Below, one piece after another: positions 7,936 to 14,446 of a stretch of 14,970 nt of DNA. Positions within the stretch are counted from its first letter, which is position 1; the number at the start of each line of letters is the position of its first letter. The DNA is taken from the NCBI GenBank assembly GCA_023415335.1, contig JAEZLD010000003.1, positions 1 to 14,970 of the forward strand, given 5' to 3'. Under the pieces are notes generated by a model. It was not told the origin of the DNA, made no database searches, and saw nothing but the letters and a program-made list of their open reading frames with translations. Position numbers and translations under genes: made by a program. This DNA is from Bacillota bacterium (GTDB taxonomy: Bacteria > Bacillota > Clostridia > Clostridiales > Caloramatoraceae).

Positions 7936-8433
7936 ATGCAGAACAATACAAAAATAAAGGCTGACACAAAGGAGGCCTTCTACAGGATACTTATAATCAA
8001 GCTTGAGGGCATGCTGTCATCTGAAAAGGACTGTCTTGCAAACCTGTGCAACAGCGCAGCCCATCTTTTTAACAATTTAGACTGTGTAAACTGGGCAGGG
8101 TACTATATCATGAGAGAAGGCGAACTGGTACTTGGCCCCTTCTGTGGTAAGCCTGCCTGTAGTAGGCTTAAACTGGGCAAGGGAGTATGTGGAACGGCAG
8201 CTGAAACAAGAACGCCTCAGGTGGTGCCTGATGTACACCAGTTTCCTGGACACGTTGCCTGTGACAGTGAATCCAAATCTGAAATCGTAATACCTATAAT
8301 AAAGGAAGATAGGGTCATAGGTGTTCTGGACATAGACAGCCCTGAAAAATATACCTTTGACGACGAGGACAGGATTTATCTTGAGAAGTTTGTAGAGAAG
8401 CTTAACATATATATAGACTGGGAAAGAATATAG
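7936..8433 (+). CDS. msrC: Free methionine-(R)-sulfoxide reductase, GAF-domain protein
   Basis: This is a single GAF domain of 165 residues in the fRMsr family, which reduces free L-methionine-(R)-sulfoxide to methionine. The three conserved cysteines are present as Cys75 (GKPAC), Cys85 (GKGVCG) and Cys109 (HVACD). Their spacing is the same as Cys84, Cys94 and Cys118 of E. coli MsrC (YebR), so the enzyme should be active. An extra cysteine (Cys70) replaces the usual glutamine in GPFQGKPAC. The VVPDVHQFPGH and SEIVIPI stretches are also typical. It starts 18 bases after fchA with its own AGGAGG and no terminator between, so it is the last gene of the hut transcript. That position suggests co-expression with histidine breakdown, but no metabolic link is obvious. 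Confidence 0.92.
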   Translation: MQNNTKIKADTKEAFYRILIIKLEGMLSSEKDCLANLCNSAAHLFNNLDCVNWAGYYIMREGELVLGPFCGKPACSRLKLGKGVCGTAAETRTPQVVPDVHQFPGHVACDSESKSEIVIPIIKEDRVIGVLDIDSPEKYTFDDEDRIYLEKFVEKLNIYIDWERI

Positions 8434-8488
8434 GAATATAGTCTAGCTGGTATCAAGTTTAGTTGAAACTTATAAGGTTTATTGTATG

Positions 8489-8523
8489 AAATAGGGAATT
8501 TGTGTAAAACAAATTCCCTATTT
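8489..8523 (+). terminator. Hut operon terminator, 15-bp perfect hairpin
   Basis: AAATAGGGAATTTGT pairs perfectly with ACAAATTCCCTATTT around a five-base loop, GTAAA (8504-8508). It lies 55 bases after the msrC stop and before the decayed methyltransferase. The T tract is short (TATTTGTT), so efficiency is uncertain, but the perfect stem and position fit a Rho-independent terminator. Confidence 0.7.
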
Positions 8524-8550
8524 GTTAATGAGGGAGATAGTTTATATTAT
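8522..8550 (+). promoter_or_regulatory. Sigma-A-like promoter for the methyltransferase remnant
   Basis: TTGTTA (8522-8527) and TATTAT (8545-8550) are separated by exactly 17 bases, matching the vegetative consensus at four and five of six positions. It starts at the end of the hut terminator hairpin and would drive transcription across the broken methyltransferase gene. AT-rich sequence makes chance matches possible. Confidence 0.35.
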
Positions 8551-8601
8551 TCGAGAAAAGCTATTCGTATCGGGGGATGTTTTACGCAAAGGGAAGAAAT
8601 A

Positions 8602-9156
8602 TTAAATACCAATAAAGCATATTGGAATGAAAATGCAGATTTATGGTTTGGAGTAACCACACTTCCCACATATGGGGTTAAGTTTGTTACAGAGGAGGAC
8701 CTTCATTTATTTGGGGATGTTTCTGGCAAGAAAATGCTTGAAATATGCTGTGGCAGCGGTCATTCCTTAAAGTAACATGCCGATAGAAAAGCCACTGAGC
8801 TATGGGGAGTGGATTTATCCCATAAGCAGATTGAAAATGCGGAAAAATATCTGAAGGAAAACGGATATACAGCAAAGCTTATATGTGGGCCTGTGGAAGA
8901 GAAGCTTAGTATTCCCAATGACTATTTTGATTACGTTTATTCCATATATGGAATCGGATGGACAACAGATCTGCAGGGCACATTTGATAAAATTGCTTCT
9001 TACTTAAAGAAAGACTGCATATTCATATTCAGCTGGCATCATACGTTAAATTACTGTATGTCCTGGTCATGCAGTGAGCGAAAAGATATAATAGAAAATG
9101 ATCAGCTGATTTTTAATAAAAGTTATTTTGATGAGTCATATTTTAATAAAGTCTAA
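8602..9156 (+). pseudogene. Broken class I SAM-dependent methyltransferase
   Basis: The reading frame begins around NTNKAYWNENADLWFG and continues to the SAM-binding motif LEICCGSGHSLK. An in-frame TAA at 8773-8775 then interrupts it. The same frame resumes at once with ADRKATELWGVDLS (motif II region) and YFDYVYSIYGIGWTTD, so the break is a point mutation rather than a frameshift. The frame ends at 9154-9156, soon after SYFDESYF. Related small-molecule methyltransferases continue for roughly 60 or more residues, so the C-terminus is lost as well. The expected start position holds TTA rather than TTG or ATG (8602), about 5 bases after GGGAAG, so the start may be gone too. The only longer in-frame start, a TTG at 8482, lies at the edge of the terminator hairpin and is unlikely. 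Substrate unknown. Confidence 0.82.
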
Positions 9157-9174
9157 GGAAAGTAAACAAGTAGA

Positions 9175-9202
9175 ATCCGGCATTAATAACCTAATGCCGG
9201 AT
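9175..9202. terminator. Bidirectional terminator hairpin between the pseudogene and pdaA
   Basis: ATCCGGCATTA and TAATGCCGGAT form a perfect 11-bp stem with a six-base loop, ATAACC (9186-9191). It sits 5 bases past the minus-strand pdaA stop, where a T-rich stretch follows on that strand. ACTTTT follows on the + strand, so it may serve both directions. Confidence 0.75.
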
Positions 9203-9207
9203 GACTT

Positions 9208-10149
9208 TTACCTATTTGGCAGCTCCTCTAAGGATGCAAACCTGTAGCCCTGGGCTTTTAGGTCCTTTATTATGGAATCCAGGGCTTCCGTGTTGCTTTT
9301 AGATACTGCATGAAGCAGCATTATCTCTCCGTTATGTGACCCATTCATTACCCTGGTATGGGTGGTGCTTACATCAGGCTGGGCATCTACAAGCCAGTCC
9401 TTATGAGCAAAGCTCCAGAATATGGACTTATAGCCAAGCTGCTGTGTCATGGCAAGGGACTTTTCACTGAATTCTCCCATAGGGGGCCTGAAGAACCTGG
9501 GTATATCCTGACCTGTAAGCTCCTTGTAGAGCTCCTCCACATCAGTAAATTCTTTCTTAAAAGCTTCAGCGTCACCTGTCTTATCTGGCATGGAAGGATG
9601 TGTAGAGGTATGGTTCCCTACTGTATGGCCCTCCTGTACCATCCTTTTTATTAAGTCGGGGTTACCTTTTATATAAGGGCGGGTAACGAAAAATGCCGCC
9701 TTTACATCGTTGGCCTTAAGTATATCAAGTATCTGGCCAGTGTAGCCGTTTTCATAGCCCTCATCAAAGGTAAGGTATATTACCTTTGAGGAGGTGTCTC
9801 CCACATAATATCCAGAATACTTATTTAAAAGATCTACTATGGATGACGGCATTTCCGGAGTTTTATGTTCTGAATTGGGTTTGTAGCCCCATCCATGCTT
9901 GGTATTGTCCAGCGTGGTAAATACCTGCAGGGAGTCCTCATTCCAATCAATAGTTTGAGTAACGGAGGGTACAGGCGTTGCAGCTTTTGTAGGGGTGTTT
10001 ATAATCTTAGGAGAGGGAGCAGAGGATACAGAGAGCGTTGGCGTCATCTTAGCCTCTTTGGTGTCAGACCCTCTCCAGGAAAGCTTTAAGGAGCATGAGG
10101 TAAGCAGTAGCATACCTGCTATCAAAATAGAAAGAGTATTTTTTTTCAT
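9208..10149 (-). CDS. pdaA: PdaA-type polysaccharide deacetylase lipoprotein, spore cortex
   Basis: PdaA removes the N-acetyl group from muramic acid residues so that muramic delta-lactam can form in spore-cortex peptidoglycan. I chose the ATG at 10149 because AGGAGG lies just upstream on the minus strand; an in-frame start 10 codons earlier has no such site. The 313-residue protein begins with a lipoprotein signal (MKKNTLSILIAGMLLLTSC), with the lipidated cysteine at 19. A Ser/Thr/Pro-rich linker runs to about residue 65. The NodB deacetylase domain spans about 123-310. Its motifs are TFDEG at 127-131 (the PdaA form of TFDDG), HTSTH at 180-184 for metal binding, RPPMGE at 221-226, SFAHKDW at 246-252 and His280 in LLH. 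Lipid anchoring is less usual than the plain signal peptide of Bacillus PdaA. A role in vegetative wall modification cannot be excluded. Confidence 0.88.
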   Translation of the reverse strand: MKKNTLSILIAGMLLLTSCSLKLSWRGSDTKEAKMTPTLSVSSAPSPKIINTPTKAATPVPSVTQTIDWNEDSLQVFTTLDNTKHGWGYKPNSEHKTPEMPSSIVDLLNKYSGYYVGDTSSKVIYLTFDEGYENGYTGQILDILKANDVKAAFFVTRPYIKGNPDLIKRMVQEGHTVGNHTSTHPSMPDKTGDAEAFKKEFTDVEELYKELTGQDIPRFFRPPMGEFSEKSLAMTQQLGYKSIFWSFAHKDWLVDAQPDVSTTHTRVMNGSHNGEIMLLHAVSKSNTEALDSIIKDLKAQGYRFASLEELPNR

Positions 10150-10213
10150 TATAACACCTCCTATCATATAGTATGCCACAAAAATAAGCTTTTGAGGCTA
10201 AAAAAAACGGAAT

Positions 10214-10242
10214 ATTATATAAAATTAGTAAATAATTAACAA
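10214..10242 (-). promoter_or_regulatory. Sigma-A-like promoter upstream of pdaA
   Basis: On the minus strand TTGTTA (10237-10242) and a perfect TATAAT (10214-10219) are separated by 17 bases. Transcription would start near 10207, giving a leader of about 58 bases before the ATG. A forespore sigma-G promoter would have been expected for pdaA. A CATACTA box at 10169-10175 fits the sigma-G -10, but it lacks a matching -35 and sits too close to the ribosome binding site. Confidence 0.4.
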
Positions 10243-10250
10243 TACAGATG

Positions 10251-10262
10251 TGCATAAATGCA
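10251..10262. promoter_or_regulatory. Short palindrome in the pdaA / methyltransferase divergent region
   Basis: TGCAT-AA-ATGCA is a perfect 5-2-5 inverted repeat nine bases upstream of the pdaA -35 hexamer. It could be an operator serving either divergent gene. No regulator can be named, and a chance origin is possible. Confidence 0.2.
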
Positions 10263-10361
10263 TAATATTTGAGGTGTCTAAATTCTTGTGTATAAAAAAA
10301 CAGTTTTTAATATTATAATTATTGTATAAGCTGATGATATTTCAGAATAGGGGGTGTAGCA

Positions 10362-12089
10362 GTGCTGGAGCAGTTTAAAGAGGGAATAAAGAGTTTATAC
10401 AATGAAGCAAAAAAAGGAAAGCTGATAGAGCTGGGTGCCTTTAGGAGCAATTGGGATATACATGGCAGTATAGGAGAGGTCTATCAGACCCTGTGCAGCA
10501 GGGAGTACAAGAAGGAGAAGGGAAGCTTTTACACCCCTCCTGAAATAGTGGATTTTATGGTGGATAGGGCAATTGAAGGTGTGGACTTTAAGGCTGACCC
10601 ATATGTAAAGGTGCTTGATCCAAGCTGCGGAGGAGGGGCATTTTTAACCAAGATTTGCGAGGCTCTTTCAAAAATGGCTGAGGAGGCAGGCATAGACTTT
10701 GGACCCTTCCATGTGCTTACCCATAATCTGTTTGGCTATGACAACGATGAAACAGCTGTTATGATAGCATCGCTTGAGCTTTATGAAAAATATCAGGTTT
10801 TTCCTGAGCATATAGTACATAAGGATTTCCTGGCTGACCAGGAGCATGGGTTTGATATAATAATAGGCAATCCGCCTTACATGGGACATAAGGTGCTTAC
10901 AGGGGAATATAGAGAAAGACTGCAGAGTCTGTATCCACAGGTGTTCTTTGATAAAGGGGACATAGCCTACTGTTTCATAAAAAAATCCATCGACTGCCTT
11001 AAGGAAAATGGAAGCCTAAGTCTTATTACCTCCAGATATCTTCTGGAGTCATTAAGCGGAAAAGGTATAAGGAAATATATACTCCAAAATGGCAGCATGA
11101 AAACCATAATCGATTTTTACGGCATAAGGCCCATAAAGGGAGCCGGAGTGGATACTATGATATTCACATTTCAAAAGGGTACCGCAGGCCAGATTATTGA
11201 TTTTTACCGCCTTAAGGAAGCCTCCAAATCCATAGGAGCCAATATACTTGAATACTCAAGCCTAAATAATGAGGAATATGCAAGGCACATATCAGCCTGC
11301 CCATCTCATCTTAACGAAGAGGGCTGGAGCTTTACAGGCTCCATGGAGCAATCAATAATAAACAAGCTAAAGGGAAGGGAGCTTAGGTACTTCTGCCACA
11401 GCCATCAGGGAGTAATAACGGGCCTTGACAAGGCATTCGTGCTTGAGAAAAATGATGCAGAAAGGCTTGCAATAGAACAGGTGCTTTTAAAGCCCTGGAT
11501 AAAGAGCACTGACATAAGGCCATTTAGTGTAGATTCTACGGATAAGGTTATAATATACTCCAACCATATAAATGAAGAAAACGGGGAGCAGGCATTAAAA
11601 TATATTGGTCAGTATAAGGAAAGGCTTGAAAAGCGAAGGGAATGCAGGAGTGGAAAAAGAAAATGGTTTCAGCTGCAATGGGGAAGGGAAGACTCTATAT
11701 TTGAGGAGAAGAAGATCATATTCCCTTATAAATCCAGTGACAACAGGTTTGCCATTGACCAGGGCAGCTACTTCAGTGCAGATGTATATGCAATAACAAT
11801 AGATGAGATGTTTAAAAGCATGTACACATACGAGTACCTTACGGGAGTGCTGAACAGCAGTGTATATGAATTTTATATAAAGACCCTTGCTAAAAAGCTT
11901 GGGGAGGGTATGTATGAATACTATCCTAACAAGCTAATGACATTGAGAGTTCCAGACTACATGGAGGAGCTTGACCTGCTTGTTAAGCAGGGTGGTGAAA
12001 GCCTTAGGGGAAGAATAGATGAGCTTCTTTGCAGGAGGCTTGGAATAACTCCTGAGGAATACCAAATAATAAGGAGCTGGTGCAGTTGA
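10362..12089 (+). CDS. camA: CamA-like solitary adenine-N6 DNA methyltransferase
   Basis: This is an Eco57I/TaqI-class DNA methyltransferase predicted to methylate adenine N6 in a specific DNA sequence using SAM. In the 575-residue product, SFYTPPEIVD (55-64) precedes motif I, VLDPSCGGGAFL (84-95). Motif IV is GNPPYMGHK (169-177). The C-terminal part resembles a target-recognition domain. Several blocks match, from memory, the C. difficile sporulation methyltransferase CamA (577 residues, CAAAAA): LLESLSGKGIR (227-237), HQGVITGLDKAF (348-359), RKWFQLQWGRE (433-443), NRFAID (461-466), SADVYA (472-477), LNSSVY (497-502) and YYPNK (520-524). No nuclease domain or neighbouring restriction gene is visible, so it is probably an orphan. 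The start is GTG with AGGGGGTG about 6 bases upstream. It heads a + strand operon and diverges from pdaA. Target sequence and function are inferred. Confidence 0.9.
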   Translation: MLEQFKEGIKSLYNEAKKGKLIELGAFRSNWDIHGSIGEVYQTLCSREYKKEKGSFYTPPEIVDFMVDRAIEGVDFKADPYVKVLDPSCGGGAFLTKICEALSKMAEEAGIDFGPFHVLTHNLFGYDNDETAVMIASLELYEKYQVFPEHIVHKDFLADQEHGFDIIIGNPPYMGHKVLTGEYRERLQSLYPQVFFDKGDIAYCFIKKSIDCLKENGSLSLITSRYLLESLSGKGIRKYILQNGSMKTIIDFYGIRPIKGAGVDTMIFTFQKGTAGQIIDFYRLKEASKSIGANILEYSSLNNEEYARHISACPSHLNEEGWSFTGSMEQSIINKLKGRELRYFCHSHQGVITGLDKAFVLEKNDAERLAIEQVLLKPWIKSTDIRPFSVDSTDKVIIYSNHINEENGEQALKYIGQYKERLEKRRECRSGKRKWFQLQWGREDSIFEEKKIIFPYKSSDNRFAIDQGSYFSADVYAITIDEMFKSMYTYEYLTGVLNSSVYEFYIKTLAKKLGEGMYEYYPNKLMTLRVPDYMEELDLLVKQGGESLRGRIDELLCRRLGITPEEYQIIRSWCS

Positions 12090-12871
12090 TATGGATAGGC
12101 ACATCGGGCTATAGCTACAAGGATTGGAAGGGACCCTTTTATCCTGAGGGTGTCAAAGAAGGAGAGATGCTGTCCTTCTACTCTAACCACTATAGCTTTA
12201 CTGAAATTAACTCCACCTATTACAGGATGCCCAGCCACTCCATGTTTAAAAACATGGATGAAAGGACTCCTGAGAATTTCAGGTTTTCCGTAAAAGCCCA
12301 TAGCAGCTTTACCCACTCCAGAGACGCCTCCAAGGAGGATACTACATGCTTTCTGGAAGCATTAAAGCCTATAGAGGACAAGGGAAAGCTTGGGTGTATA
12401 TTATTCCAGTTTCCAAACTCCTTTCATTACAACAAGGAGAACATAGACTATCTTTCAAAGCTAAGGGATGGATTTAAGGGCAGCAGTCTCTGCTTTGAAT
12501 TCAGGAATGCCTCATGGACAAAGGAAGATACCATAAGGTTCCTGAGGTCCATACAGACCGGGTGGGTATGTGTGGATGAGCCGCCCATACCAGGGTTGGT
12601 CAGGCCGGCAGTAGCACTGACCTCTGATACGGCCTATGTAAGATTCCATGGAAGGAATAGCGAAAAGTGGTACGACCACAAGGAGGCCTATGAAAGATAT
12701 GACTATCTTTATAATGAGAAGGAGCTGGGGGAGTGGGTTTCCAAAATAAAGTACATAGATAAAAATGCAAAGAATACCTATGTAGCCTTTAACAACCACT
12801 TCAGGGCACAGGGGGCAAAAAACGCCTCCATGCTAAAGCGGCTGATTATGGATGTGCAGAATAAGGTATAA
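12086..12871 (+). CDS. DUF72 (YecE-family) protein
   Basis: This is a member of the DUF72 family of TIM-barrel-like proteins, whose biochemical function I do not know to be established. Typical features are IGTSGYSYKDWKG near the N-terminus, FTEINSTYYRMP, FRFSVKAH, and, near the C-terminus, YVRFHGRN and TYVAFNNHFRAQGAKNA. The 261-residue length is normal for the family. I prefer the TTG at 12086: AGGAG lies 9 to 10 bases upstream, and the product then starts MIWIGTSGYSY as relatives do. The TTGA overlap with the methyltransferase stop implies coupled translation. A GTG at 12080 is possible but sits only 3 bases after the GGAG. The tight overlap suggests co-expression with the methyltransferase rather than a known shared pathway. 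Confidence 0.9.
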   Translation: MIWIGTSGYSYKDWKGPFYPEGVKEGEMLSFYSNHYSFTEINSTYYRMPSHSMFKNMDERTPENFRFSVKAHSSFTHSRDASKEDTTCFLEALKPIEDKGKLGCILFQFPNSFHYNKENIDYLSKLRDGFKGSSLCFEFRNASWTKEDTIRFLRSIQTGWVCVDEPPIPGLVRPAVALTSDTAYVRFHGRNSEKWYDHKEAYERYDYLYNEKELGEWVSKIKYIDKNAKNTYVAFNNHFRAQGAKNASMLKRLIMDVQNKV

Positions 12872-12885
12872 GGAGGGATTGTATA

Positions 12886-13518
12886 ATGGACATGAATGGA
12901 ATAATAGAGAAGGAACCCCGGGCTATATGGAAATCCTCCAAGCCAGTGCTTTTTATTGTGGATATGAACAATGGCTTTGCAAAAAAGGGAGTCCTTGCCA
13001 GCCCCAGGGTTGAGAAAATAATACCACAGATTGCTGAACTTGCTGAGGAATTTAAGAAAAAAGGCTGCCCAATAATCGCATTCACCGATTCTCATAACAA
13101 GGATGCAGAGGAATTCAGGTTCTATCCTCCCCACTGTATAGAGGGCACGGAGGAGTCTGAGCTAGTGGATGAGCTTAAGAGCCTTGGAAGCTATGTGCAG
13201 GTTATTAAGAAAAACTCTACCAACGGCTTTCTGGAAAGGGAGGCAAGGGAGGCCATAGACCAGCTTATGGAGTCTGGTACTGGGCAGTGGGTAGTAACTG
13301 GGTGCTGTACAGACCTTTGCGTGCTTCAGTTTGTGCTGAGCCTGAGGACCTACTTCAATACCACAGGCTTCTCCGGGGAGATAGTAGTGCCTGCAGCAAT
13401 GGTAGAAACCTACAGCGCTCCGGGACATGACGGAGATGAGATGAACAGCTTTTCCATGTATAATATGAAGATTAACGGTGTGGAAATAACAGAAAAGGTG
13501 ATATTAACTGATGACTAA
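12886..13518 (+). CDS. Nicotinamidase-like isochorismatase-family cysteine hydrolase
   Basis: This is a 210-residue cysteine hydrolase of the isochorismatase/nicotinamidase superfamily. The catalytic triad is visible as Asp26 (FIVDMNNGF), Lys109 (VIKKNSTNGF) and Cys145 (GCCTDLCV). Metal ligands typical of nicotinamidases are also present: Asp68 and His70 in TDSHN, and His83 in YPPHCIEGT, which matches the WPxHCxxGT signature of PncA proteins. This favours conversion of nicotinamide to nicotinate for NAD recycling over isochorismate hydrolysis. I give no symbol because the substrate cannot be proved from sequence. AGGAGGG lies about 8 bases before the ATG, 14 bases after the DUF72 gene. The gene overlaps the following transporter by 8 bases. 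Confidence 0.88.
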   Translation: MDMNGIIEKEPRAIWKSSKPVLFIVDMNNGFAKKGVLASPRVEKIIPQIAELAEEFKKKGCPIIAFTDSHNKDAEEFRFYPPHCIEGTEESELVDELKSLGSYVQVIKKNSTNGFLEREAREAIDQLMESGTGQWVVTGCCTDLCVLQFVLSLRTYFNTTGFSGEIVVPAAMVETYSAPGHDGDEMNSFSMYNMKINGVEITEKVILTDD

Positions 13519-14392
13519 GAAGGAAATCAGGGCTAATGCCCTTCTTGTATTGACTGCTGCCATATGGGGCTTTGCCTTTGTAGCACAGAGGGTTGGCTCA
13601 GGCTATGTGGGGGCTTTTACTTATAACGGGGTGAGGTTCATATTAGGGGCGGTTTCTCTGCTGCCCCTAATATATATAATTTCAAGTAAAAATAATAGAA
13701 ATGGACAAGCATCTGGGTTTCCCCTTCTGCCGGGTATTGCCTGCGGGATGGTGCTTTTTATAGCCTCCACACTACAGCAGATAGGAGTATCTGAAACAAC
13801 TGCTGGAAAGGCCGGCTTTATAACAGGATTTTATATAGTGCTTGTACCCTTGTTTGGAATATTTATGAGGCAGAAAATAGGAAGGAACATATGGATAGGT
13901 GTTGTATTTGCTCTCTCAGGGCTTTATGTGCTCAGTGTGAGTGAAAGCCTCTCCATATCAAGAGGAGACCTTCTTGTGCTTATAGGGGCTGTTTTCTTTG
14001 CAGTGCACATACTTATAATCGACAGGTTTGCAGGAGGTACAGACTCCCTCAAGCTGTCTTTTATACAATTTCTGACCTGTGGGGTATTAAGCTGTATATT
14101 GGCACTTATATTCGAGGATGCCCCGTTTTCAGGGGTGGTTCAGGCTGCAGCACCAATACTTTACGGAGGTATAGGCTCGGTAGGAGTAGCCTATACGCTG
14201 CAGGTAGTAGCTCAGAAGGATGCAAGACCATCCCATGCTGCCATAATAATGAGCCTGGAATCTGCCTTTAGTAGCCTTGGTGGGCTTATAATACTACATG
14301 AGGATTTAGGACCCAGGGGCTATGCAGGCTGCCTGTTGATGCTTGCAGGGATGATAATATCGCAGATTAGAACAAAAAAACAAAGCTCATAA
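13511..14392 (+). CDS. EamA-family (DMT superfamily) transporter
   Basis: This inner-membrane permease of 293 residues contains two EamA repeats (about 8-145 and 150-288), each expected to give five membrane helices. Hallmarks are AAIWGFAFVAQRVG in helix 1, the FRFxxG-like segment VRFILGA, and LESAFSSLGGLIILHE near the end, which is typical of the second repeat. EamA proteins usually export amino acids, other metabolites or drugs, and the substrate cannot be told from sequence. Its start overlaps the end of the nicotinamidase-like gene by 8 bases, implying coupled translation. It is the last gene of the operon, and a strong hairpin follows 20 bases later. Confidence 0.92.
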   Translation: MTKKEIRANALLVLTAAIWGFAFVAQRVGSGYVGAFTYNGVRFILGAVSLLPLIYIISSKNNRNGQASGFPLLPGIACGMVLFIASTLQQIGVSETTAGKAGFITGFYIVLVPLFGIFMRQKIGRNIWIGVVFALSGLYVLSVSESLSISRGDLLVLIGAVFFAVHILIIDRFAGGTDSLKLSFIQFLTCGVLSCILALIFEDAPFSGVVQAAAPILYGGIGSVGVAYTLQVVAQKDARPSHAAIIMSLESAFSSLGGLIILHEDLGPRGYAGCLLMLAGMIISQIRTKKQSS

Positions 14393-14412
14393 CATGTTAG
14401 ATTTTGCAAAGT

Positions 14413-14442
14413 AAAGGAGCTGCCGCATTGGACAGCTCCTTT
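14413..14442. terminator. Bidirectional terminator between convergent genes
   Basis: AAAGGAGCTG and CAGCTCCTTT form a perfect 10-bp stem around a ten-base loop (14423-14432), followed by GATTTTATT. It closes the methyltransferase-to-EamA operon. It also lies 4 bases past the stop of the convergent minus-strand gene, where TTTACTTT follows on that strand. Confidence 0.85.
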
Positions 14443-14446
14443 GATT

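Noticed and set aside
8455..8471. Inverted repeat AAGTTT-AGTTG-AAACTT after msrC
   Set aside because: It is a short, AT-rich stem. The much stronger 15-bp hairpin just downstream is the better terminator.
8482..8601. Extended N-terminus of the methyltransferase from a TTG at 8482
   Set aside because: The start is at the edge of the hut terminator hairpin with no ribosome binding site, and the added residues resemble nothing at the start of such methyltransferases.
10169..10175. Sigma-G-like -10 (CATACTA on the minus strand) before pdaA
   Set aside because: No matching -35 lies 16 to 18 bases upstream, and transcription would start almost at the ribosome binding site, leaving too little leader.
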